Positions 36,550 to 43,684 of a DNA stretch of 64,000 nucleotides are shown piece by piece. The stretch covers positions 9,672,001 through 9,736,000 of the forward strand of contig NZ_CP108394.1 in assembly GCF_041435215.1 (NCBI RefSeq), in the 5' to 3' direction. The notes beneath the pieces are model-generated. The model was not told the DNA's origin, searched no databases, and worked only from the letters and a program-made list of their open reading frames with translations. The position numbers were made by a program, and so were the translations under genes. Position 1 is the stretch's first letter. Each line of letters starts with the position of its first letter. Source of the stretch: Streptomyces sp. NBC_01314 (lineage in GTDB: Bacteria > Actinomycetota > Actinomycetes > Streptomycetales > Streptomycetaceae).

Positions 36550-36981
36550 ATGACCGACAGCAGCGGCGGTACGGACAGCACGGACAGCACGGATCCGCTG
36601 GCACCGATCCACGCCGCCTACGCCTCCTTCGTGGCCCGCGACGTGGGCGCGCTCCTGGCAGCCTTCGATCCGGACATCGAGTGGGTGCACCCCGAGGGGA
36701 TGGACAAGTACGGCCTCGGCGGAACCAAGTACGGGCACGCCGGTGTCAAGGAGTTCCTCGCGCATGTGCCCACCGTCCTCGGCGGCATGCGGCTGCACCC
36801 GGGCGAGTTCATCCGGGAGGGCGAGCGGGTGGTCGTCTTCGGCCGCCGGGACATCACCTCCCTGAGCGGCCACACGGAGACGCAGCCGTTCGTGCACTCC
36901 TGGGTCCTGCGCGACGGGCGGGTCGTCCGCATGGAGGACATTTTTGACACCGTCGCGTTCCACCGTGTGATCGAGAGCTGA
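36550..36981 (+). CDS. SnoaL/NTF2-fold dehydratase (TerC-like)
   Basis: 143 residues from MTDSSGGTDST, with GAGAGGAG upstream, 17 bp after the reductase gene. One NTF2-like cone fold: PIHAAYASFVARDVGALLAA, FDPDIEWVHPEGMDKYG, HAGVKEFLAHVP and a C-terminal RMEDIFDTVAFHRV. SnoaL-like enzymes are acid-base dehydratases, cyclases or isomerases. Beside the reductase it would dehydrate the reduced polyporic acid to an aromatic trihydroxy-terphenyl (TerC role). The polar residues His and Asp in the pocket are plausible catalytic groups. Confidence 0.8.
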   Translation: MTDSSGGTDSTDSTDPLAPIHAAYASFVARDVGALLAAFDPDIEWVHPEGMDKYGLGGTKYGHAGVKEFLAHVPTVLGGMRLHPGEFIREGERVVVFGRRDITSLSGHTETQPFVHSWVLRDGRVVRMEDIFDTVAFHRVIES

Positions 36982-36990
36982 CGGGCGACG

Positions 36991-37842
36991 ATGACGTACG
37001 CCTATCTGGGTCCGGAGGGAACTTTCACGCAGACCGCGCTGCGCCGGCTGCTGCCGGCGGTCCCTCCGGACCGGGAACCGGCGCAGCGCCCGTTCCCGAG
37101 CGTGGCCGCGGCGCTGGACGCGGCCTTCCGGGGTGAGTGCGACGCGGCGGTGGTGCCGCTGGAGAACTCGGTGCGCGGCGTCGTACCCGCCACCATGGAC
37201 CAGCTGGCCTCGGCGAAGATGCACATCAACGCCGAGGTCGAGGTGCCGGTGTCCTTCGTGCTGATGGCCTCCGAGGGCGACGTGGAGGAGGTGACCGTCG
37301 TGCACAGCCACCCGCACGCGCTGGGCCAGTGCGAGGACTGGCTGCGCACCCGGCTGCCCGGGGCCCGCACCCGGACCGCCGCCTCCACCGCCGCGGCCGC
37401 CCGGGAGGTCGCGGAGGCGGGCCTCCCCGGCCACGCGGCGATCGCGGCCGCGCCGGCCGCCGGCCTGTACGGGCTGCGGATCCTCGCCACGGGCCTCGGC
37501 CGGGAGGCGGGTGCCGTGACCCGGTTCGTGTCGGTGGCCCCCCGCTGGTCCCACCCGGCCCGGACCGCACGCGAACGCACTTCCCTGCTGGTGTCATTGG
37601 GCACCGGGGGCCCGGACCTCGTCCCCGACGTACTCAACGAGTTCCGCACCCGCGGCATCGCCCTGTCCTGGATCCAGTCCTGGCCGACGGGTCGGGCGCT
37701 CGGCAGCTACCACCTGTTCCTCGACGTCGACGCCCACATCGACACCCGCCCGCTGCGCCTGGCCATGGCTGCCGTCGAGGCCCGGGGCCTGGAGGTGCGC
37801 TTCCTGGGCAGCTATCCACGCTGGTCCGCCGCAGCCGGCTGA
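36991..37842 (+). CDS. pheA: Prephenate dehydratase with divergent ACT domain
   Basis: 283 residues from MTYAYLGPEGTFTQTAL. The two-lobed dehydratase domain has VVPLENSVRGVV and the catalytic TRF motif (AGAVTRFVSVAP, about residue 175). The C-terminal ACT domain lacks the normal Phe-binding motifs: ESRP is replaced by IQSWPTG, and the GALV-type motif by GPDLVPD. It converts prephenate to phenylpyruvate, the presumed substrate of the synthetase. The gene is 9 bp after the SnoaL gene, so it is a pathway-dedicated copy that may have lost feedback inhibition. Confidence 0.93.
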   Translation: MTYAYLGPEGTFTQTALRRLLPAVPPDREPAQRPFPSVAAALDAAFRGECDAAVVPLENSVRGVVPATMDQLASAKMHINAEVEVPVSFVLMASEGDVEEVTVVHSHPHALGQCEDWLRTRLPGARTRTAASTAAAAREVAEAGLPGHAAIAAAPAAGLYGLRILATGLGREAGAVTRFVSVAPRWSHPARTARERTSLLVSLGTGGPDLVPDVLNEFRTRGIALSWIQSWPTGRALGSYHLFLDVDAHIDTRPLRLAMAAVEARGLEVRFLGSYPRWSAAAG

Positions 37843-37874
37843 CGCCCGCGGCCCGTCGGCGGCTGACGAAACCG

Positions 37875-38942
37875 TCACTCCGTGGGCGGTAGAGGTTTCC
37901 TCGGCCGTCGGCCGACGCGGCTCGTCGGCTGCGGGCCGGGGGTGCCGCCGGCCTCGCCTCGGCAGAGCTCGCCGGCCCCCAGGGCGCGGAGTTCGTCTGT
38001 CGTGGGGTGGTGGATCTGGCCTGCCGAGGATCGACGCAGTTCGTCGGCCGCCTCCCGTACGGCCGGCAGCAGCGCCGCCACCGGCGGGCTGTCCAGGGCG
38101 CCCTCGCGCACCACGAGGGTGATCCGGCGGATCGGCCGGATCCCCTTCAGAGCGATGCGGGCAACCGGATGCCCCGGCCGGTCGGGCACCAGGTCGGGGA
38201 CGAGCGCGACGCCCCAGTCCAGCGAGACCAGCCCGAACACGGCCTGCATGTCCCCGATGTCGGAGACGATGTCGGGGGCGAAACCGGCGTCGGCGCACAG
38301 GTGCAGGACCAGCTGTCCGAGCCTGGACGTCCGGTCCAGCAGCCACGGCTGCTCCGCGAACTCGGCGAGTGCACGCGGCTCCTCGCTCCGGGCGAGCGGG
38401 TGACCGGGCGCGATGGCCAGGCGGATGCGGTCACTGATCACCTCCTCCTCGTACAGCCCCGGCACCCGTGGCTCGGGCACCTGCGGGTAGCCGGAGGCCA
38501 GGACGGCGTCGAGCCGCCCGAGCCGGACCGTCTGCCGGCCCTCGTCGGGGTCGACGCCGTGCAAGGTGATGCGCAGTTCCGGATGACGTGCGCGCAACCG
38601 GTTCAACGCCGGCACCAGCAGGGCCGGCCCTTCGTGGAGCGGTACGCCCACCCGCAGCTCACCGGTGACCTTGCCGTCCCGGGCAAGTAACTGTGCCTCC
38701 GCAGCCTCGAGTTGGGCGAGGACACGCTCGGTGTGCGCCACCAGCAGTCGTCCGGCGGCGGTCAGCTCGGCCCGTTTGCTGCCACGGTCCAGCAGCGCGG
38801 TGCCGGTCTCCGACTCCAGTGCTGACAGCTGCTGGGAGACCGCGGAGCGCGTGTAGTTGAGTGCCTGCGCGGCCGCGGCGATCGAGCCCCGGGCCCCCAC
38901 CTCGCGCAGCAGCACCAGTTTCCGTACGTCCAGCACCGTCAT
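37875..38942 (-). CDS. LysR-family transcriptional regulator
   Basis: 355 residues. N-terminal HTH: LREVGARGSIAAAAQALNYT with RSAVSQQLSALE (about 12-43), then the periplasmic-binding-like effector domain (VTGELRVGVPLHEG to about 300) and a disordered basic C-terminal extension. It is divergent from azoR with a T-N11-A box between them, so it most directly controls azoR and itself. Its position convergent to the terphenyl-type operon also makes it a candidate cluster regulator. An in-frame TTA codon occupies 38688-38690 (codon 85), implying dependence on the bldA tRNA. Confidence 0.92.
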   Translation of the reverse strand: MTVLDVRKLVLLREVGARGSIAAAAQALNYTRSAVSQQLSALESETGTALLDRGSKRAELTAAGRLLVAHTERVLAQLEAAEAQLLARDGKVTGELRVGVPLHEGPALLVPALNRLRARHPELRITLHGVDPDEGRQTVRLGRLDAVLASGYPQVPEPRVPGLYEEEVISDRIRLAIAPGHPLARSEEPRALAEFAEQPWLLDRTSRLGQLVLHLCADAGFAPDIVSDIGDMQAVFGLVSLDWGVALVPDLVPDRPGHPVARIALKGIRPIRRITLVVREGALDSPPVAALLPAVREAADELRRSSAGQIHHPTTDELRALGAGELCRGEAGGTPGPQPTSRVGRRPRKPLPPTE

Positions 38943-38953
38943 CCTCGCTAACG

Positions 38954-38968
38954 CTTCTGGTTAAGAAG
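38954..38968. promoter_or_regulatory. LysR-type T-N11-A box
   Basis: CTTCT-GGTTA-AGAAG, a perfect 5-bp dyad containing T-N11-A (38955-38967), 12 bp upstream of the lysR start in the divergent lysR/azoR region. Confidence 0.6.
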
Positions 38969-39059
38969 TATCACGCCAAATTACGGGACAACGGTCCTGG
39001 CGGCGACTTCAATGGAGATCGACTCCTCCAACGCGCCCACCGGACAAGGGACTTCCGCC

Positions 39060-39731
39060 ATGCCCACACTGCTCCATCTCGACTCCAGCCCCCGCCGGGG
39101 CTCGGTCTCCCGCCAGATCTCGGGCGAGTTCGCGGAGACCTGGCGCAAGGCCAACCCCGACGGCCGTTACGTCTACCGTGACCTGGCCGCCGACCCCGTA
39201 CCGCATGTCGACCACGCGCAGATCGAGGTCATGCACCGCTTGGAGACGGAAGGCATACGCGACTTCGCGGTGGCCCGCGCGGCGACGCGCACGCCCGAGG
39301 AGGAGGCGAGCTGGGCGGTGACCTGGCCGCTGATCGAGGAACTCCTCGCGGCCGACACCATCCTGCTCGGCGTGCCGATGTACAACTTCTCGGTGCCGTC
39401 CACGTTCAAGGCGTGGTTCGACCGCGTCCTGATCGCGCCACTGATCGCCGACCCGGCCACCGGCCAGGGCCCGCTCTCCGGCAAGAGGGTCGTGGTGGCC
39501 TCCGCGCGCGGCGGCGCCTACGGGCCGGGCACGCCCCGCCACGACTTCGACCACCAGGAGCCGTACCTGAAGGCGGCGCTCAGCATGGTGGGTCTCGCCT
39601 CCGACCTCACGTTCCTGCATGCGGAGCTGACCAAGTCGGCGCACGTGCCGCGGCTCCAGCAGTTCAAGGAGATGGCGGCCACGTCGTACCAGGCGGCGAT
39701 CGACGGCGCCCGCACCCACGGCGAGGCCTGA
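39060..39731 (+). CDS. azoR: FMN-dependent NADH:quinone oxidoreductase / azoreductase
   Basis: 223 residues from MPTLLHLDSSPRRGSVSRQI. Flavodoxin-like fold with the FMN phosphate loop SSPRRGSVS (about 9-17), the MYNFSVPSTFKAWFD motif (about 108) typical of AzoR, and ARGGAYGPGTP (about 155). It performs two-electron reduction of quinones and azo dyes, protecting against quinone stress. Being next to genes for a quinone-type metabolite, it might act on pathway quinones, but a general detoxification role under LysR control is just as likely. Confidence 0.9.
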   Translation: MPTLLHLDSSPRRGSVSRQISGEFAETWRKANPDGRYVYRDLAADPVPHVDHAQIEVMHRLETEGIRDFAVARAATRTPEEEASWAVTWPLIEELLAADTILLGVPMYNFSVPSTFKAWFDRVLIAPLIADPATGQGPLSGKRVVVASARGGAYGPGTPRHDFDHQEPYLKAALSMVGLASDLTFLHAELTKSAHVPRLQQFKEMAATSYQAAIDGARTHGEA

Positions 39732-39760
39732 CAGCCCCCGTACGTCCCCGGAAACCGCTC

Positions 39761-41083
39761 TCACCGCAGCGGGAAGTTGCGGTCGAACACGTTGTCCGGG
39801 TCGTACCGGGCCTTGAGTGCGCGCAGCCGGGTCAGGGCCGGCTCGGGGAACGCCTCGGCGAGGGCCTCGGGGGAACGGCGGGTGTCGAAGCTGAGGTACA
39901 CGCCGTTCACCTCCGGGGCGAGCCGTGCCCAGTGGGCGTCGAGGGAGCGCTCCCGTTCGGGCACGGTCGCGGAGAGCAGTTGGAAGTTCTGGGTGCGGTG
40001 GGCGTAGGCGGTGGCCGAGGGACTGACGTCGTTGACCGCGCCGCCCACCGAACGGAACTGCCCCATCAGTACCTGCCCCGATGCCAGCGCGTCCGCGAGG
40101 GAGCGGGCGGTGTGCGTGGAGAGGCGGTCGAGCAGTCCGGAGCGGGTGGCGCCCAGGCCCTGACCTCGGTGCGGGGCGCCACCGACCGGCACCAGCGCCG
40201 GGTACGGGGCGAGCACCGCCTCCTGGCGCAGCAGCGGGCCCAGGCCCAGGAGGGGAGTCAACACCCGCTGGGCGGCGTCCGGGCGGTCTCCGGCGTAGAC
40301 CGCGGCGACGTGGGCCATGGCCGGGCGGCCTGGTGCGGCGGGCATGAGGGTGAGGAAGCTCGTGAGCTCGCGGGGCGCGGCCTCGAGGACGGCTCCCCAC
40401 TCCTCGACGAGCGACGCGGTTTCCCGCGCGTCGAAGACCAGGTTGGCGAAGACGACGTCGCCTGTCTCGGACGCCTCCAACTCCACCGCCGTGACGACGC
40501 CGAAGTTGCCGCCCGCGCCCCGGACCGCCCAGAACAGGTCGGGGTGGTGCTCCGCGTCGGCGCGGACGCACGTGCCGTCGGCCAGGATGATTTCGACGGC
40601 CGTCACATGGTCGATGGTCAGCCCGTCCCGCCGCGCGAACCAGCCCATGCCGCCCGCGGTGACCAGCCCGCCCACGCCCACGTCGCCGGTGTCTCCGGAG
40701 CTGATGGCGAGCCCGTGCGGGGCGAGGAGCTGCGCGACTCTCCCCCAGCGGGCGCCCGCTCCGATCCGGACCCGGCGTCGCGTCCGGTCCAGCACCGCGA
40801 CGTGGTCGAGGCGGGAGACGTCGACGACGACACCGCCGTCGTTGGTCGACCGTCCGCTGATGCCGTGCCCGCCGCTGCGCACGGACACCACTGTGCCCCT
40901 GGTGCGGGCGTACGCCAGTGCCACGGCCGTCTCCTCCACGCTCTCGGGGAAGATCACCGTGGCCGGGGCGCCCCGGTGCACGTATCCGTGGCGCACCCGC
41001 TCGTAGCGGGCGTCGGACGGGAGGACCGTCCGGCCGGTGAGGGACGCGGGTAACGCGACGTGGGTGAGGCTCTGTTCCGTCAA
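39761..41083 (-). CDS. BBE-like FAD-linked oxidoreductase
   Basis: 440 residues. FAD_binding_4 domain with VRSGGHGISG (His for covalent 8-alpha attachment, about residue 73), GDTGDVGVGGLVTAGGMGW (second FAD site without the Cys of bicovalent members) and RGAGGNFGVVTAVEL; the C-terminal BBE motif is YDPDNVFDRNFPL. Typical of oxidases in secondary metabolism that oxidise alcohols or C-C/C-N bonds. It overlaps the tetR gene by 4 nt (41080-41083), so the two form an operon. TTA occurs at codon 11 (41051-41053). Confidence 0.9.
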   Translation of the reverse strand: MTEQSLTHVALPASLTGRTVLPSDARYERVRHGYVHRGAPATVIFPESVEETAVALAYARTRGTVVSVRSGGHGISGRSTNDGGVVVDVSRLDHVAVLDRTRRRVRIGAGARWGRVAQLLAPHGLAISSGDTGDVGVGGLVTAGGMGWFARRDGLTIDHVTAVEIILADGTCVRADAEHHPDLFWAVRGAGGNFGVVTAVELEASETGDVVFANLVFDARETASLVEEWGAVLEAAPRELTSFLTLMPAAPGRPAMAHVAAVYAGDRPDAAQRVLTPLLGLGPLLRQEAVLAPYPALVPVGGAPHRGQGLGATRSGLLDRLSTHTARSLADALASGQVLMGQFRSVGGAVNDVSPSATAYAHRTQNFQLLSATVPERERSLDAHWARLAPEVNGVYLSFDTRRSPEALAEAFPEPALTRLRALKARYDPDNVFDRNFPLR

Positions 41084-41727
41084 GACGGGGAGGTCCCTTC
41101 GGAGGACTCGGGAGGATCGAGGGGCTCAAGGAGGCACCGGAGAGTGCGCGTCAGGTACGCCACGAGCCGGTCCGGCGGCATCTCGGCCACCGGGCCACCG
41201 CGCAGCACGTAGCGGCTGAAGATGACGCCGATGAGCTGGGAGGCGAGCAGATCGACGCGCTCGTCCGCGTCGGGCCCGCTGAGCACCGTGCGGTACGCCT
41301 CCATGCTGCTGCGCCGCATCGCCGCGTACAGGTCGGTCGCGGCCTGCTCGTCGGAAGCGGCGCTGCGGATCAGCGCGAGGAACGGGTCGTTGCCGTCGGC
41401 GTGTTCCATGCGCTCGACGAAGGCCCGTGCGATCCGGTCCGGCATGGTCTCTGGCGGGCCGGGCAGCAGTTCGGGCAGGTCGCGGGGTCCGGGCACGGCC
41501 GCGAGGAACAGCTGCTCCTTCGAGCCGAAGTGCCGCATGACCAGACCGTGGGTGACACCGGCCCGCCCCGCGATCTCCCGGATGGTGGCACGGGTGTAGC
41601 CCCGCTCGGCGAACGCGGCCCGCGCCGCCTCCAGAATCGCCTCGCGGTGGACCTCGGGGGCGCGGACGCGTTTCCTGACGACGGCAGGGGCACTGGGAGG
41701 TTCGCTGCTCACTCCCTTAATGTACAT
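41080..41727 (-). CDS. TetR-family transcriptional regulator
   Basis: About 215 residues. HTH: REAILEAARAAFAERGYTRA, TIREIAGRAGVTHGLVMRHF and GSKEQLF (about 30-72), then a ligand-binding helical domain with DRIARAFVERMEHADGNDPF. Starts are ambiguous: ATG 41727 (MYIKGVSS) may be leaderless; GTG 41712 has AGGGA directly adjacent, too close. It is translationally coupled to the FAD oxidoreductase and probably represses this pair. Confidence 0.88.
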   Translation of the reverse strand: MYIKGVSSEPPSAPAVVRKRVRAPEVHREAILEAARAAFAERGYTRATIREIAGRAGVTHGLVMRHFGSKEQLFLAAVPGPRDLPELLPGPPETMPDRIARAFVERMEHADGNDPFLALIRSAASDEQAATDLYAAMRRSSMEAYRTVLSGPDADERVDLLASQLIGVIFSRYVLRGGPVAEMPPDRLVAYLTRTLRCLLEPLDPPESSEGTSPS

Positions 41728-41737
41728 CTGGTCATTA
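41718..41737. promoter_or_regulatory. Candidate TetR operator
   Basis: TAATG (41718-41722) and CATTA (41733-41737) form a 5-bp dyad spanning 20 bp across the tetR start, in keeping with TetR autoregulation. Short arms, so tentative. Confidence 0.35.
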
Positions 41738-41749
41738 GTGTCGGCGATG

Positions 41750-41935
41750 GCCGCCCCGGGCGCCACCGTGGTCGCGGCCGGCCGCAGCGAGGCCCGGCCG
41801 CACGACCTCGCCGACCACGTGGCCGACGCCGGTCCCGGGCCCCTGCACCTGCGGGTCGTCGACGTCTCCGACCTGAATCCGGCTCCTGACCCAGCCCGAG
41901 CGCGGCGCGGCGGGCTCGGCACGCGCCGCCGCTAG
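41750..41935 (+). pseudogene. Fragment of a short-chain dehydrogenase
   Basis: The plus strand reads APGATVVAAGRSEARPHDLA and LHLRVVDVSD, matching the beta2 region and the DxxD loop of SDR enzymes (normally after TGASSGIG). The glycine-rich start and the rest of the domain are missing; the frame then becomes Arg/Pro-rich. A relic. Confidence 0.45.
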
Positions 41936-41962
41936 CCTGGAGGCCCTGGTCGTGGGCGCACG

Positions 41963-42010
41963 AACACCAAGAACACGGACCGTCTGGTCCGGTTGAGCTT
42001 CCTCGGTTAG
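41963..42010 (+). pseudogene. Relic of a YjbQ-like C-terminus
   Basis: Reads NTKNTDRLVRLSFLG-stop, comparable to the end of the YjbQ protein at 30647..31069 (NTNKDNVNRQVRLSFLG). DNA identity is only moderate, so this is an old paralogous or homologous remnant rather than a recent duplication. Confidence 0.4.
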
Positions 42011-42044
42011 GTGCCCTGGTGGGAGTGGAGGGGCAAGGCCCCCC

Positions 42045-42430
42045 GACGGTGGTGCGGTGCCGGCGGCGCAGACGGACTCCCTCGAGCCCGATGGTCCGCA
42101 TGATCCTCGCGACGCGTTTGTGCTTGATCCGTATCCCCTCGTCGCGGAGTTCGGCGGTGATCCTGGGGGCGCCGTAGGTGCCGTCGGAGTCCTGATGGAC
42201 CTTGCGTATCCGGGCTGCGAGCCCGGCTTCAACGGTCTGCCGGGCCGCCCTTGCGGCCGTGGTGCGGCGCCAGTATTAGAAGCTCGAGCGGGAGACCCCA
42301 AGGATGTCGCACAGCCGCTTCACGCCGAACCGGCGCTGGTGGTCGTCAACGAACTGGCAGCGGTTCTCCAGCGCGTCTCCGTCGCGAAATACCGGGCCGC
42401 CTTGCGCAGGATGTCGCGTTCCTCGTCCAG
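42045..42430 (-). pseudogene. IS3-family transposase OrfB, truncated and with nonsense codon
   Basis: Minus strand reads NRCQFVDDHQRRFGVKRLCD, ILGVSRSSF, TAA, YWRR, then RIRKVHQDSDGTYGAPRITA, ELRDEGIRIKHKRVARIMRT and GVRLRRRHRTTV: the N-terminal HTH_21 region of IS3 OrfB. The TAA replaces one Tyr codon of the usual SSFYYWR. Similarity stops at about 42045, before the DDE catalytic core, so the element is dead. Confidence 0.8.
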
Positions 42431-42670
42431 CGCGCGAATCTTCTTCCGGGCAACGGCCAACTCCGCTTGAACGTCGCTACCGGCCGCCTGCGCAGCGGAC
42501 AGTGGTGCGGAGCGGGCGCCAGGGCGGCGTCCGCCGGCGGCCCGGATCCAGTTCCGCGGCGTCTCGGTGTTCACCCCGAGATCAGCAGCGACCGACTTGA
42601 CCGTCGCTCCCGGCCTCGACCGGTACAACGCGACCGCGTCCGCCTTGAACTCGGCGGGATAGTGCTTCAT
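42320..42670 (-). mobile_element. IS3-family transposase OrfA
   Basis: 116 codons from ATG 42670 (MKHYPAEFKADAVALYRSRP). Helix-turn-helix TVKSVAADLGVNTETPRNWI and the leucine-zipper-like end VARKKIRALDEERDILRKAA then RYFATETRW are typical IS3 OrfA. GTG 42676 is an alternative start. The frame runs on past the normal OrfA end into the OrfB overlap. Intact by itself, but the partner OrfB is destroyed. Confidence 0.8.
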
Positions 42671-42709
42671 CCCCACGGGGACTTCGTTCTCCTGGACCAT
42701 CAAGATCCA

Positions 42710-42855
42710 AGTGAGTCGGCTGGCGGCCCACCGATTCAGTTGTCTGTACATGGTCTCCAGGGGGATGTCGCCGAAGTGGGCGGCGATTTCACGGGGCTGC
42801 CAAAGACGCGTGAGGTATTCCTGGAGCAGGGCCAGGATGCGGTGTCGGCGTCGCG
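42710..42855 (-). pseudogene. Fragment of a helix-turn-helix protein at the IS3 edge
   Basis: The minus strand upstream of OrfA reads ILALLQEYLTRLWQPREIAA, HFGDIPLETMYRQLNRWAAS, which looks like a winged-HTH segment. It runs into the IS3 end region with no independent start or stop. Family unknown. Confidence 0.35.
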
Positions 42856-42939
42856 CGGCTGGGGCAGCGTGCCGGTCGTCCCGGGAGGCCGGGGGAAGTG
42901 CGGGTGACTGAGCCACGGGTGAGCATGTCACCGAGACGT

Positions 42940-43172
42940 GTGCCTCCGACAGCGTCAACGTGATCACGGTTTCGTGGCCACCACCCCGGCAGCCACCAAC
43001 GACGCCCAGGCCCTGCCCGGCATCCACACCCGACCGGAGCGTCGCGGACTGCTGCCCGCCGAGCACCTGTCGACGGCGGCCAGACCTCCCTGGTCCACCT
43101 GGAACGAGCCGCCTGCGAACGCCGGATCACCGTCAGCGGGCCACTGCCGGGCAACCCCACCCGCCAGCACCT
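42940..43172 (+). pseudogene. Decayed IS1182-like transposase fragment
   Basis: Joining three frames gives [35 protein letters not shown], then [14 protein letters not shown] and [13 protein letters not shown], matching the central part of IS1182-type transposases. At least two frameshifts are needed (near 42970 and 43070). Opposite orientation to the IS3 relic. Confidence 0.6.
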
Positions 43173-43684
43173 GGCCACGAGTGACGGCATGATCACGTCA
43201 CCCCCGTGAAACCAGCCATGAGGGGTTGTGTGCGACTCGCGGAGATCGCGCGGACGGGCGACCGGTCGCCCCATGGGGATAAGAGTCCTCCGTTGCGGGC
43301 CGGGGCCGGTGAGCCCCTGGCGACGGCACCCCCTGTGGAGAACATGTGAACCACCCGGCCGGGGCGCGCAGGTGGGGTGTGCGGATGCCGCGAGGGCGTT
43401 CTCACCAAACCCCCTCCCCGGGTGGCCTGAACGTACCTTGTTGCGTCAACTGCCAACACATCAAGGTGGGTTGAGCACTTGAGCATCAGGAGTCACAAGC
43501 GCGCTGCTTGACCCGGGCGACCGAACAGCCCCGGGTGATGACGGGGGACTTGATGCGGTGCGCACGGCCGCCGTCGACCGACGCGTGTGGCCTGTCCGCG
43601 CACCGCTACTGGAGTGTCTCCCCCCGCCATCTCTTGATGCCTTCATCCCGGTGCCCGAGACAGGGATAAGGAGGGGGAATGCCG
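43173..43684. other. Upstream region of the injection-system operon
   Basis: About 510 bp without a convincing gene on either strand. It contains several short dyads (GTTG-CGT-CAAC at 43440-43450; CCTTG at 43436 with CAAGG at 43462) and must hold the promoter for the sheath gene. AAGGAGG at 43668-43674 is the sheath ribosome binding site. No -35/-10 pair was convincing. Confidence 0.5.

Noticed and set aside
31018..42010. YjbQ-like tails at 31018-31069 and 41963-42010 as att-site direct repeats bounding an island
   Set aside because: The peptides match but the DNA identity is too low for recombination att repeats, and no integrase is present.
42690..43066. Minus-strand extension upstream of IS3 OrfA as a full transposase gene
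   Set aside because: Only the part from about 42670 downwards matches OrfA; the upstream section is partly an unrelated HTH fragment and partly antisense to the IS1182-like relic.
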